Below are positions 8,496 through 17,033 of a stretch of DNA of 64,000 bases, in pieces. Each line of letters starts with the position of its first letter. The stretch's first letter is position 1. The position numbers were made by a program, and so were the translations under genes. The notes under the pieces are model-generated. The model did not search any database. It saw only the letters and a program-made list of their open reading frames with translations, and was not told the DNA's origin. Source of the stretch: Thalassotalea marina (GTDB taxonomy: Bacteria; Pseudomonadota; Gammaproteobacteria; Enterobacterales; Alteromonadaceae); NCBI RefSeq assembly GCF_014656435.1, contig NZ_BNCK01000005.1, forward strand, positions 342,071 to 406,070, written 5' to 3'.

Positions 8496-8822
8496 TTGAT
8501 TGAAAAAAACTTCATCACTAGTGGCAGAAATACCATTATTCATAAAATCCGTAAGTTTGATTTACTTATTGTTAATGGCCACCATCCGGTAGTTATCGTT
8601 AGTAACCGTGGTATCGGTATTTACAAAGGCGAGGTTCCTCACAAACGTTCAGATGCAAAAAAAGCGTATCAAGAAGTAGTTGATGTCGGTTCAACTGAGG
8701 TGTTTGGTGAAACTAAAACACTTATTTTTGTACAAGCATTAGACAACAAAGAATACAAAATTGATTACTCTAAAGCTGGCACTCCTAACTTTATTCGCAT
8801 TCATCAAGAAAATTACATATAA
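8496..8822 (+). CDS. Hypothetical 108-residue protein
   Basis: I do not recognise this small soluble protein. It starts with TTG at 8496, supported by TGGGAG a few bases upstream (8483-8488). The sequence is basic at the N-terminus (IIHKIRKFDLLIVNGHHPVVIV) with a beta-rich core and no membrane segment. It is 30 bases upstream of the FapA-like gene on the same strand and probably shares its transcript, which also includes the YggN-like gene. Confidence 0.6.
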   Translation: MIEKNFITSGRNTIIHKIRKFDLLIVNGHHPVVIVSNRGIGIYKGEVPHKRSDAKKAYQEVVDVGSTEVFGETKTLIFVQALDNKEYKIDYSKAGTPNFIRIHQENYI

Positions 8823-8852
8823 ATTAAGCCGTATTAGACAGAGATTTTTCGC

Positions 8853-10541
8853 GTGACAAAAGCAAGTTTAGTTCCAAATAAAAAGAATAATATCGACTTG
8901 GTATTGCAGCCGATTAAAGGTTCAGACATGATTGATGAGGCCAAGGTCAACGCGATGATAGAATCTTCCGAATACACCGCTTTATACGTTGACACAGGCA
9001 ATATTAAAAATGCCATTGCTGAACTCAACAGTGTTTTAAAACCCTTACAAAATGGTCAAAGCGGTAGAGAAATTACCTACCAAGTCCTTGAGCGCAGAGA
9101 TGCCACCATTTCCATAGAGTTAAGTTCAGATGAAATGAGCGCTTCAGCTGAAATAACGACAGCTCTTGGTGGAGCTCATTTAACTGCCAAGGCAATTTTT
9201 AATGCGGCAAAAGAAGCTGGTGTTATTAAAGGGTTTAGTAAAGAAGAGTTAGTTAAGTTAGCCCAACATGCAGCAAAAGAGCCGCCGGGCTCAATCGTCA
9301 AAGGACAAATCGCACTAGGCAAAGATGCCATTAACGGCAAAGACGCTAAAATTAAACAACTCGTTCAAAGTGCCCAGGAGCGGATTTTACAACCAAAACA
9401 ACGTGAAGACGGCTCGGTTGATATGCGCGATCTGGGTGACATCATTTGTGTGAAAATTGGCGACCCTCTTGCGCAAAAAATCCCACTAACTGAAGGCATC
9501 CAAGGTTATTCAGTTACGGGTACGCCGCTTGAACCGAAGCCAGGTGAAGACTGCCAACTACAGGCAGGTGAAGGCACAACTCTTAGTCCTAAAAATAATG
9601 AGATATTAATATCTACTCGTGTCGGATTGCCCCGCCTTATTGATAACGGCATGCAGGTTGACGAAGTCTACCAAATTAAAAATGTAGACGTGAGTACCGG
9701 ACACATTGATTTTGAAGGCAGTGTAATTATCGATGGTGATGTTTGTGAGGGCATGAAAGTAACGGCTCGCGGTGACATCACTGTTGGTGGCTTCGTAGAA
9801 TCAGCTTTTATAGAGTCTGGTGGTGACATTACTATTGGTAGTGGCATTATAGGCAAAAAACAGGAAGTGGAAGGACATGCTATTGCCGATATTCACATGA
9901 GTGCCAATTTATCAGCCAAAGGCAGCATTTTTGCTAAATATTGTCAATACGCTGAAATATCTTGTAAAAATTTACGTATTGAAAATCAATTAATGCACAG
10001 TATTATCAGAGTGGATGAACGCCTCTGGGTTGGTACTGAAGATAAAGCTAATGGCAAACTGATTGCTGGCCACATTACAGCAGGCTCTTCGGTGCACGCA
10101 GGTACAGTTGGGGCCACGGCAGGTAGTACAACAATTATTACATTTGAACATAAATTAGCAGAACTAAACCAACAACTTGAGGCGCTAGATGAACGCATTG
10201 CGACTGAGAGCCAAAAGACTGATGAGTTGAAAGATGCCAGTAATAAATTGCGTAAATTGCCAAAGGATAAAGTAAACCCTGACATGCTTAATAAGGTATT
10301 AAGTACTTATCGTCACCAGGCAAGTGTGCTTGCAGATCTGCTAAACGAAAAGGAAATTTTTGAAGAAGAAATTCAACAATACCTGTCAAGTGTTGTAGTA
10401 GAGGCAACTGAACGCGTATATCACGGTGTTCAAATGATTGTTGGCGACTTTCAGGAAAAAACTAAACGCGAGTATGGTCCCAGTAAGTTGCGATATAAAG
10501 AACGTAAAATAATAATAGACCCAATCGTTACTAGCTCATGA
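8853..10541 (+). CDS. FapA-family (DUF342) protein
   Basis: The 562 residues match the DUF342/FapA family: an N-terminal alpha/beta region, then a right-handed parallel beta-helix of repeated glycine-rich strands (DFEGSVIIDGDVCEGMKVTARGD, GDITVGGFVESAFIE, GGDITIGSGIIG), then a coiled coil at about residues 430-500 (LAELNQQLEALDERIATE). FapA proteins polymerise or scaffold at membranes, and some are linked to flagella or polymer assembly, but this lineage's role is unknown. It starts with GTG preceded by ACAGAGA. Its stop overlaps the next start by four bases (ATGA), implying translational coupling. Confidence 0.8.
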   Translation: MTKASLVPNKKNNIDLVLQPIKGSDMIDEAKVNAMIESSEYTALYVDTGNIKNAIAELNSVLKPLQNGQSGREITYQVLERRDATISIELSSDEMSASAEITTALGGAHLTAKAIFNAAKEAGVIKGFSKEELVKLAQHAAKEPPGSIVKGQIALGKDAINGKDAKIKQLVQSAQERILQPKQREDGSVDMRDLGDIICVKIGDPLAQKIPLTEGIQGYSVTGTPLEPKPGEDCQLQAGEGTTLSPKNNEILISTRVGLPRLIDNGMQVDEVYQIKNVDVSTGHIDFEGSVIIDGDVCEGMKVTARGDITVGGFVESAFIESGGDITIGSGIIGKKQEVEGHAIADIHMSANLSAKGSIFAKYCQYAEISCKNLRIENQLMHSIIRVDERLWVGTEDKANGKLIAGHITAGSSVHAGTVGATAGSTTIITFEHKLAELNQQLEALDERIATESQKTDELKDASNKLRKLPKDKVNPDMLNKVLSTYRHQASVLADLLNEKEIFEEEIQQYLSSVVVEATERVYHGVQMIVGDFQEKTKREYGPSKLRYKERKIIIDPIVTSS

Positions 10542-11332
10542 AACAATTAAACTTTAATCAAGCTATACTTGCCTGCGCTGTCAGTGCAATAGCATTGTCA
10601 TCTACACAAGCGTCAGCTAATGCACATTGTGACATTAATTTTAGACATGGCGTGATAATTGACCCTTTACATATTCGCATTCTTGAACAGGGTATTACCT
10701 TTGTTCAAATCAATCATGATAGACAGCTATTTGTTCAAGGTAGAGAAGTTTATCTATCGGATCAACAAACGCATTTAGTAAAACAATATGCGACAGGGAT
10801 CAGAGAACAAGTTCCTGAAATTGTTTCTATTGCTATCGAAAGTGTTGATGTTGGCCTAAATGCTGTTAACAAAGTAGTTGCTAGTGTTACTGGAGAAAAC
10901 AGCTCTTCGCACCAACGCTTACAGAAAAAGTTTGATGAATTACAATGGCGGCTGAAAAAGCGTTTTAAACATTCTGATGACAGTTTTTACATAGCACCAC
11001 AAGATTTTGACGAACTGGAAGAAGTATTTGCTGGCGCCTTTGAACAAGAAATTGAAGCACTGGTTACTGAATCTATCGGTACTATGTTAGGTGCCGTAGG
11101 ACAAGCAATTGAAGATACAAGAGAGAATAACGAGCGACGCGAAGAAAGCTTTGAACAACGCATGGAAAGTATGGGTGATGTACTAGAGCTAGAAATATCG
11201 TCTGACGTTAACATCGTTGAACAAAAAACTATCGAGATTTGTGAAAAGTTAATTGCTCTAGATAGTATCGAAACTGCGTTAAATGAAAATATAGACCAGT
11301 TATCTTCGTTTAATTTAATACAAGCTCACTAA
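10538..11332 (+). CDS. Exported YggN-like (DUF2884) protein
   Basis: A signal peptide (MKQLNFNQAILACAVSAIALSS then ASANAHC) precedes a 235-residue periplasmic protein. The mature start HCDINFRHGVIIDPLHIRI is typical of the DUF2884/YggN family of gammaproteobacteria, of unknown function. The middle is rich in charged helices (EDTRENNERREESFEQRMESM). It overlaps the FapA-like gene by four bases, so the two are translationally coupled; that pairing suggests an envelope role, an inference. Confidence 0.75.
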   Translation: MKQLNFNQAILACAVSAIALSSTQASANAHCDINFRHGVIIDPLHIRILEQGITFVQINHDRQLFVQGREVYLSDQQTHLVKQYATGIREQVPEIVSIAIESVDVGLNAVNKVVASVTGENSSSHQRLQKKFDELQWRLKKRFKHSDDSFYIAPQDFDELEEVFAGAFEQEIEALVTESIGTMLGAVGQAIEDTRENNERREESFEQRMESMGDVLELEISSDVNIVEQKTIEICEKLIALDSIETALNENIDQLSSFNLIQAH

Positions 11333-11692
11333 CACTTTGACCGTTCAACGTTGTTGAGCGGTTACCTCCATCATACCTATTTCTTACTTAAATTTACTCT
11401 ATCTAAATTTGAGCAATCCTATCGTTAACATTAGAAGCTAAAAAGGCATTACTTTACGAAGCTGAGGTTATTTACTTGAGTAGTTTAGCTTTAAATTATC
11501 CTCAACTTGAGTGCAGCCCCCTTATCATGCAAATTATTCATAGAACAATGAAATAAAATCAATTTTATTCATGTAAGCATCAACGTATAAATCACACCAT
11601 ACATTTAATTCATATTTTAGTTATTTAAAAAACACTGAGTATTTGGTTATACACACTCGTGCTTTTCGTAGATTTAAGGATGACAAGTCGAC
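11333..11692. other. Intergenic region with hairpin and TTCAT half-sites
   Basis: This 360-base gap has two notable pieces. First, a hairpin at 11341-11361: CCGTTCAAC and GTTGAGCGG pair (one G-T) around a three-base loop, just after the YggN-like stop, with no T-run. Second, a cluster at 11534-11572 with TTATTCAT twice in direct orientation and ATGAAATAA once inverted between them, giving a palindrome TGAAATAAAAT...ATTTTATTCA. The TGAA/TTCA ends agree with the MetR consensus, so this may be the operator of mesXD. No small gene was seen. Confidence 0.5.
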
Positions 11693-12667
11693 ATGAATAC
11701 AGATTTTACTTTTACCATCAAAAATCATCGCCTTGATGAAAATTATCGTCCATCAGACAGTACTCGCATTACCACAAATTTTGCTAACTTAGCGCGAGGT
11801 AAAAGTCGTCAGCAAAACCTGCGCAATGCATTGAAGATGATCAATAACAGTTTTAACGCACGAGCTTTTTGGGATAATCCAACAAGAGATCGCTATTCTG
11901 TAGAGTTAGAAATTGTTTCGGTTGATCTTGATATTCAAGGCACTAATCAAGCCTTCCCTTCCATTGAAGTGTTAAAAAACACAATTGTTGACCACCTTAC
12001 CAATGAGCGTATTGAAGGCATTGTTGGCAATAATTTTTCTTCTTACGTAAGAGATTATGATTTTAGCGTATTACTGCTTGATCATAATAAGGATCAACAA
12101 TCTTTTAGTGTTCCGGATAACTTTGGCGACCTGCACGGCAAACTCTTTAAACTGTTTGTTAACTCAGCAGCCTATAAGCAACACTTTAAAAAAGCCCCCG
12201 TTATTTGTTTAAGTGTATCGGATAACAAAATTTATCATCGTACGGAAAATCAACATCCGGTATTAGGCTATGAATATCGTGCTAATGAATCGTCATTAAC
12301 CGAACACTATTTCAAAAAAATGGGCTTAAAGGTGCGTTATTTTATGCCGCCAAATAGCGTAGCTCCGCTGGCTTTTTATTTCTTTGGTGACTTACTTAAT
12401 GATTACACCAACCTTGAGCTGATCAGTACCATTAGCACCATGGAAACGTTTCAAAAGATTTATCGACCTGAAATTTACAACGCAAACGCCGTTGCAGGAA
12501 ATTGTTATCAGCCTAATTTAAAAAACCAAGATCATTCGTTAACACAAATTGTTTATGACCGTGAAGAGCGCAGTGCATTAGCGATTAAACAAGGCAAGTT
12601 TGCCGAAGAACATTTTATAAAGCCCTACCAGTCATTGTTAGAGCAATGGTCAGCCAATTACGCCTAA
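11693..12667 (+). CDS. mesX: MesX (DUF1852), partner of methionine synthase MesD
   Basis: This 324-residue cytosolic protein belongs to DUF1852, recognised by the start FTIKNHRLDENYRPSDSTR, by RGKSRQQNLRNAL and by NYTNLE-type C-terminal sequence, and by its position directly upstream of a short MetE-like gene. Published genetics on folate-independent methionine synthases named this partner MesX and found it required with MesD, possibly for an oxygen-dependent methyl donor; its chemistry was not established. No cofactor motif is evident to me. It lies 34 bases upstream of mesD in an apparent operon. Confidence 0.82.
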   Translation: MNTDFTFTIKNHRLDENYRPSDSTRITTNFANLARGKSRQQNLRNALKMINNSFNARAFWDNPTRDRYSVELEIVSVDLDIQGTNQAFPSIEVLKNTIVDHLTNERIEGIVGNNFSSYVRDYDFSVLLLDHNKDQQSFSVPDNFGDLHGKLFKLFVNSAAYKQHFKKAPVICLSVSDNKIYHRTENQHPVLGYEYRANESSLTEHYFKKMGLKVRYFMPPNSVAPLAFYFFGDLLNDYTNLELISTISTMETFQKIYRPEIYNANAVAGNCYQPNLKNQDHSLTQIVYDREERSALAIKQGKFAEEHFIKPYQSLLEQWSANYA

Positions 12668-12701
12668 TCGCATTAAAAAACAAGGGATAGCAGCATTTAT
12701 C

Positions 12702-13736
12702 ATGAAAATTTTATTACCGACTTCAACGGCTGGCAGTTTGCCAAAACCCTCTTGGTTAGCAGAGCCAGAAAAACTTTGGTCACCTTGGAAACTCCAAGAT
12801 GACCACTTATCGGCTGGAAAACAAGATGCCTTACGTATTGCGTTAAACGAACAACAACAAGCTAACATTGATATCGTCAGTGATGGTGAACAAACACGTC
12901 AGCATTTTGTAACTACTTTTATTGAACACCTTGATGGGGTTGATTTTGAACAGCGAAAAACGGTAAAAATTCGCGATCGCTATGAGGCAGATGTGCCCAC
13001 TGTTGTTGGCCCTGTTAGTCGCCCAAAACCTGTATTTATTGAAGATGCGAAGTTTCTTCGCCAGCAAACAAATCAGCCAATAAAATGGGCACTTCCCGGG
13101 CCCATGACCATGGTTGATACCTTATATGACGCTCATTACAAAAGTCGTGAACAACTGGCTTGGCAGTTTGCCAAAATTCTCAACCAAGAAGCAAAAGAAC
13201 TAGAAGCCGTTGGTGTTGATATCATTCAATTTGACGAACCAGCATTTAATGTGTTTTTTGACGAAGTTAACGATTGGGGCATTGCGGCACTCGAAAGAGC
13301 CATAGAAGGATTAAACTGTGAAACCGCCGTTCACATTTGTTACGGTTACGGCATTAAAGCCAATACCGATTGGAAAAAAACGTTAGGGACTCAATGGCGT
13401 CAATACGAAGAAGTGTTCCCAAAATTGGCACAATCGAATATTGATATCATTTCCCTAGAATGCCACAACTCTCATGTCCCTATTGAGTTGCTTGAATTGG
13501 TTCGTGGTAAAAAAATTATGGTCGGTGCTATCGATGTTGCCTCAAATACCATAGAAACGCCGGAAGAAGTCGCGTCAACACTGCGTAAAGCATTAAATTA
13601 TGTCGATGCTGACAAGCTTTATCCTTGCACAAACTGTGGCATGGCACCGTTATCTCGTGAAGTAGCAAGAGCTAAGCTTAACGCCTTAAGTGCTGGGGCA
13701 AATATCGTTCGTCAGGAATTAGTAAGCCAAATTTAA
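12702..13736 (+). CDS. mesD: Core methionine synthase MesD (MetE C-terminal domain only)
   Basis: The 344 residues correspond to the catalytic half of MetE and lack the N-terminal folate-binding half of the roughly 750-residue enzyme. Zinc ligands are visible by comparison with MetE: His211 and Cys213 in VHICYGYG, Glu253 in SLECHNSH, and Cys312 in CTNCGMAP. QFDEPAF at about 176-182 is the conserved active-site strand. The protein should methylate homocysteine to methionine without methyltetrahydrofolate; the methyl donor of this family is not known. Adjacent MesX and a MetR-type regulator support a methionine role. Confidence 0.85.
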   Translation: MKILLPTSTAGSLPKPSWLAEPEKLWSPWKLQDDHLSAGKQDALRIALNEQQQANIDIVSDGEQTRQHFVTTFIEHLDGVDFEQRKTVKIRDRYEADVPTVVGPVSRPKPVFIEDAKFLRQQTNQPIKWALPGPMTMVDTLYDAHYKSREQLAWQFAKILNQEAKELEAVGVDIIQFDEPAFNVFFDEVNDWGIAALERAIEGLNCETAVHICYGYGIKANTDWKKTLGTQWRQYEEVFPKLAQSNIDIISLECHNSHVPIELLELVRGKKIMVGAIDVASNTIETPEEVASTLRKALNYVDADKLYPCTNCGMAPLSREVARAKLNALSAGANIVRQELVSQI

Positions 13737-13747
13737 TCTTAAACACA

Positions 13748-13791
13748 GTGACACAAATGCGAATAAAAAAATTGCAGCGCAATTGTGTCAC
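13748..13791. promoter_or_regulatory. Long inverted repeat between mesD and metR
   Basis: GTGACACAAATGCG (13748-13761) and CGCAATTGTGTCAC (13778-13791) are complementary with one mismatch around a 16-base loop. It follows the mesD stop by 11 bases and could be an RNA hairpin ending the mesXD transcript, although no T-run follows, or a regulator site. Inference from symmetry only. Confidence 0.45.
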
Positions 13792-13843
13792 CACTTCGTT
13801 GCCACCTTTCACATTTAATGCCGCTTTATCAAAATGTTAGAGA

Positions 13844-13859
13844 TTCAACTTTATTTGAA
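13844..13859. promoter_or_regulatory. TTCAA-N6-TTGAA palindrome upstream of metR
   Basis: TTCAA (13844-13848) and TTGAA (13855-13859) form a palindrome about 50 bases upstream of the metR-type start. LysR-type regulators usually bind such dyads near their own promoter. It shares TTCA/TGAA half-sites with the mesX upstream cluster. Confidence 0.35.
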
Positions 13860-13907
13860 GCTCTTAGCTGATAAAATCGAGCTCAATATTTAAATTGGAG
13901 TTAACCA

Positions 13908-14792
13908 ATGTTAGAGAGAATTCATTTAGAAATTCTATCGGCAATTAAAGAACATGGAACCCTGACAAAAGCCGCAGACGCATTGCACCTGTCGCAATCT
14001 GCTCTTAGCCACAGTATAAAAAAACTTGAGGGGCAGCTATCAACAACCATTTGGCAAAAAGATGGTAGAACATTGCGCCTTACCGCTGCGGGTGAACGTA
14101 TCCAAAATCTAGCAAACAGAGTGTTACCCCAGTTTTCACACACAGAATTACTATTAAGCCAAATAGCCAAAGGCGAAAGAGGTTCGCTGCGTATTGGCAT
14201 GGAATGCCACCCTTGCTACCAATGGCTATTAAGAGTCATCCAACCATACTTGGGCCAGTGGCCTGACATTGATATTGATGTAAAACAAGAGTTTCAGTTT
14301 GGTGCATTAGGTGCGTTATTGAGTTATGAAATAGACTTGATCATCACCCCCGATCCTTTATTTAAGCCAAAAATTCAATACATTCCGGTTTTTGATTATG
14401 AACATCGCTTAGTGGTTGCTGCATCTCATCCACTTGCTAAGCAAGACTCTGTATTACCTACACAACTTAGCAACGAAGTGCTATTTAGTTACCCGGTCGA
14501 ACCTAAACGCTTAGATATTTTTAGCCAATTTCTAGATCCTGCAAAATGCACGGTAAAACAACACAAAGTCATAGAAACGACTGAAATCATGTTACAAATG
14601 GTTGCTGCTGGCCGAGGCATTTGCGCCCTACCTGGTTGGTTAGTTGATGAGTATTCAAAAACAATGTCCATTAAAAGCCTGCGTTTTGGTCAACATGGCA
14701 TTGCTAAACAAATTTTTATTGGTCTGCGTAAAGACGAACAACATCTAGGATATTTAACCGACTTTGTTGAGCTAGCGAAAATCACGCAGTAG
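13908..14792 (+). CDS. metR: LysR-family regulator, MetR type
   Basis: The 294 residues have a LysR N-terminal winged helix-turn-helix (GTLTKAADALHLSQSALSHSIKKLE) and a periplasmic-binding-like effector domain. The effector domain shares characteristic MetR stretches: ECHPCYQWL near residue 98, FDYEHRLVVAASHPLA near 163, and LQMVAAGRGICALPGWLV near 228, matching E. coli MetR from memory. MetR senses homocysteine and activates methionine genes. Its position after mesX-mesD on the same strand points to those as its targets. The E. coli arrangement, metR divergent from metE, is not kept here. Confidence 0.82.
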   Translation: MLERIHLEILSAIKEHGTLTKAADALHLSQSALSHSIKKLEGQLSTTIWQKDGRTLRLTAAGERIQNLANRVLPQFSHTELLLSQIAKGERGSLRIGMECHPCYQWLLRVIQPYLGQWPDIDIDVKQEFQFGALGALLSYEIDLIITPDPLFKPKIQYIPVFDYEHRLVVAASHPLAKQDSVLPTQLSNEVLFSYPVEPKRLDIFSQFLDPAKCTVKQHKVIETTEIMLQMVAAGRGICALPGWLVDEYSKTMSIKSLRFGQHGIAKQIFIGLRKDEQHLGYLTDFVELAKITQ

Positions 14793-15013
14793 TAGCTTAG
14801 CTCACATTTGTACATCTAGATTGATAACACAACAGCCAGTAGCCGACTTGGCGCTCCGTGTTGCAAATAACGTAAAGTCACCTCTAGCACTCGTTACCTT
14901 ATTTTCAGTTAGGTAACGAATTATGCCAATTGAATTAAATATTTATTTTAATTGGAAATACACTTCCCGCTATTTTGTTCTGGCACTTTCAAACAAGTTT
15001 ACCCGCCAATATT

Positions 15014-15032
15014 GATAATGATAATTAATTGC
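15014..15032. promoter_or_regulatory. Fur-box-like site upstream of fagA-fumC
   Basis: The 19 bases contain two consecutive perfect GATAAT hexamers (15014-15025) followed by a weak third half. They overlap a plausible -35 (TTGATA, 15012-15017) with TAACAT 17 bases on as -10. This suggests repression by iron-loaded Fur of the downstream unit. Confidence 0.55.
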
Positions 15033-15069
15033 ATTAACATCAATTAAAATCGTTTTATCTTGTATTAAT

Positions 15070-15417
15070 ATGACTAGCATTGTGATTGAGCAGCTAAGAA
15101 ACAAAATTAGATTTGCTCATGAGCCTAACAACCCTTTGCTTATTAACTTATGGCTATCGGAAGAGAATTTTGCTCTATCAGCGATTAACAACAGACAGAC
15201 TTTGCGTAAACAATATGAAGCGCAATTTAGATTGTTATTAGAAACCATCGTCGATGAGCTGTTACCTGAGCATTGGCGACGATGCTGCTTAGATCATATT
15301 TATCAACCAATATCCTCTTTACAAAAACTTGCTGACAGCGATAAATCGCAACGCCATATTCGTCAATTAATGGCAGAGCTCAATATTAGCTGTCAGTATG
15401 TATCACATAGCCTTTAA
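15070..15417 (+). CDS. FagA-like protein upstream of fumC
   Basis: The 115-residue protein has no signal or membrane segment. Its central sequence QYEAQFRLLLETIVDELLPEHWRRCCLDHIYQPI is read here as the FagA ('Fur-associated gene A') family, based on recollection and on gene order: in Pseudomonas aeruginosa fagA precedes fumC in a Fur-repressed operon. Its biochemical role is unknown. Paired cysteines (WRRCCLDH, about residues 76-80) could bind metal, but this is speculative. The stop lies 16 bases before the fumC start, so the two are one operon. Confidence 0.6.
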   Translation: MTSIVIEQLRNKIRFAHEPNNPLLINLWLSEENFALSAINNRQTLRKQYEAQFRLLLETIVDELLPEHWRRCCLDHIYQPISSLQKLADSDKSQRHIRQLMAELNISCQYVSHSL

Positions 15418-15433
15418 TCCTTTAGGAGAATTC

Positions 15434-16816
15434 ATGAGTCAGTTCCGCATCGAAAAAGACAGCATGGGCGAATTACAAGTGCCGACAAATGCACTGTACG
15501 GCGCACAAACACAGCGTGCAGTAAATAATTTCCCCATAAGTGGGCAATCTATGCCTAAAACATTTATTAAGGCACTTTTACTTGCCAAACAAGCCGCAGC
15601 AAAGGCGAATAGCGAACTCAAGCTTATTCCCAAGCAAATGGGACAAGCAATTGAGCAAGCAGTAGAAGCATTGTTAGCGGAAGATTATATGCAAAATTTC
15701 CCTGTTGATGTGTTCCAAACTGGCTCTGGCACCAGCTCAAATATGAATGCTAATGAAGTATTATCTACCTTAGCAAGCCGTATTTATGGTGATACCGTTG
15801 GCGCCAATGATCACATTAATTATGGACAAAGTAGCAACGACATTATTCCATCAACCATACACATTAGTGCGGCGATAGAACTTAGCGAAAAGTTATTGCC
15901 TGCCCTTCGCCACCTTGAACAGACTACTCGTGAAAAAGCAAAAGAAGTTGAGCATTTTGTCAAAACAGGTCGCACTCATTTAATGGATGCCATGCCGGTT
16001 ACTTTAGGCCAATCATTAAATGCATGGGCTGATCAAATCGCTCAAAATATTACGCAGCTGACCTTAATGCAGCCTAGCATTCAGAGTTTAGCTCAAGGTG
16101 GTACGGCGGTTGGGACGGGTATTAACGCTGATCCTGCTTTTGCCAAAGCATTTAACAAAGCACTTTTTGATAAAACAGGTATTCAATTTACACCCGCAAA
16201 TAACTTTTTCACTCACATCGGCTCACAAGACATCGCGGTTGCCCTTTCTGGTCAGTTAAAAACAACAGCGGTTAGTATCATGAAGATTGCTAATGATTTA
16301 CGTTGGATGAACTCAGGACCACTAGCAGGTTTAGGTGAAATTGAATTAGAAGCACTTCAACCGGGTTCTTCAATCATGCCAGGCAAAGTAAACCCGGTGA
16401 TTCCAGAAGCTGCCGCTATGGTTGCTGCGCAAGTGATTGGTAATGACACCACGATTACTATAGGCGGACAATCGGGGAATTTTGAGTTAAATGTGATGCT
16501 GCCTGTTATCGCCAAAAACTTGCTGGAAAGCATTGAAATTTTGTCTAATGTTAGTGTTTTACTAGCAGACAAAGCCATCGCAAGTTTTACCGTAAATGAA
16601 GAAAAACTAGCACAAGCTTTAGCTAAAAACCCCATTCTAGTTACTGCGCTAAACCCTATCATAGGTTATTTAAAAGCCGCTGAAATCGCCAAATTAGCGT
16701 ATAAACAAAAAAGGCCAATTATTGATGTTGCTGCTGAACACACAGATCTGAGTAAGGAAGAGCTAGCCCGTTTGTTAGATCCTGCAAAACTCACGTTAGG
16801 TGGCGTTCAAAACTAA
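15434..16816 (+). CDS. fumC: Class II fumarate hydratase FumC
   Basis: The 460-residue enzyme hydrates fumarate to malate in the TCA cycle without an iron-sulfur cluster. The superfamily signature GSSIMPGKVNP is present near residue 317, GSGTSSNMNANEV near residue 97 contributes to the substrate site, and TGRTHLMDAMPVTLGQ holds the catalytic histidine region. The ATG at 15434 is preceded by TAGGAGAA; an in-frame ATG at 15398 lies inside the upstream gene. Placement behind a Fur-like box fits use of an iron-free fumarase when iron is short. Confidence 0.95.
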   Translation: MSQFRIEKDSMGELQVPTNALYGAQTQRAVNNFPISGQSMPKTFIKALLLAKQAAAKANSELKLIPKQMGQAIEQAVEALLAEDYMQNFPVDVFQTGSGTSSNMNANEVLSTLASRIYGDTVGANDHINYGQSSNDIIPSTIHISAAIELSEKLLPALRHLEQTTREKAKEVEHFVKTGRTHLMDAMPVTLGQSLNAWADQIAQNITQLTLMQPSIQSLAQGGTAVGTGINADPAFAKAFNKALFDKTGIQFTPANNFFTHIGSQDIAVALSGQLKTTAVSIMKIANDLRWMNSGPLAGLGEIELEALQPGSSIMPGKVNPVIPEAAAMVAAQVIGNDTTITIGGQSGNFELNVMLPVIAKNLLESIEILSNVSVLLADKAIASFTVNEEKLAQALAKNPILVTALNPIIGYLKAAEIAKLAYKQKRPIIDVAAEHTDLSKEELARLLDPAKLTLGGVQN

Positions 16817-16830
16817 ACATCTGTTCAATA

Positions 16831-16870
16831 AAGTTAGCATGCCGCTCAGAAGTAGTCATGCTAACTTTTC
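16831..16870 (+). terminator. Rho-independent terminator after fumC
   Basis: AAGTTAGCATG (16831-16841) and CATGCTAACTT (16857-16867) form a perfect 11-base-pair stem with a 15-base loop, followed by TTTCTTAATATTTTT. Confidence 0.85.
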
Positions 16871-16942
16871 TTAATATTTTTCTTTCAAAATAGTTTTAGA
16901 TAACAAAACCTTAAAAATAAATACATCTTCCTCCTCACACAC

Positions 16943-16996
16943 CCAATTGATAATCATTCGTATTTATATTGACATTTACAAAAGGTTTTGTAGAAT
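16943..16996 (+). promoter_or_regulatory. Fur-box-like operator and promoter of the haem-uptake unit
   Basis: GATAATCATT (16949-16958) matches the core ten positions of the Fur consensus, with weak flanks over 16943-16961. Immediately downstream lies TTGACA (16969-16974), a perfect -35, and TAGAAT (16991-16996) as -10 with a 16-base spacer. The arrangement predicts iron repression of the receptor-HmuY-HmuS genes. Confidence 0.6.
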
Positions 16997-17033
16997 TTTG
17001 CGCTAATACCTACTGCCCAAATAGAAAAATATT

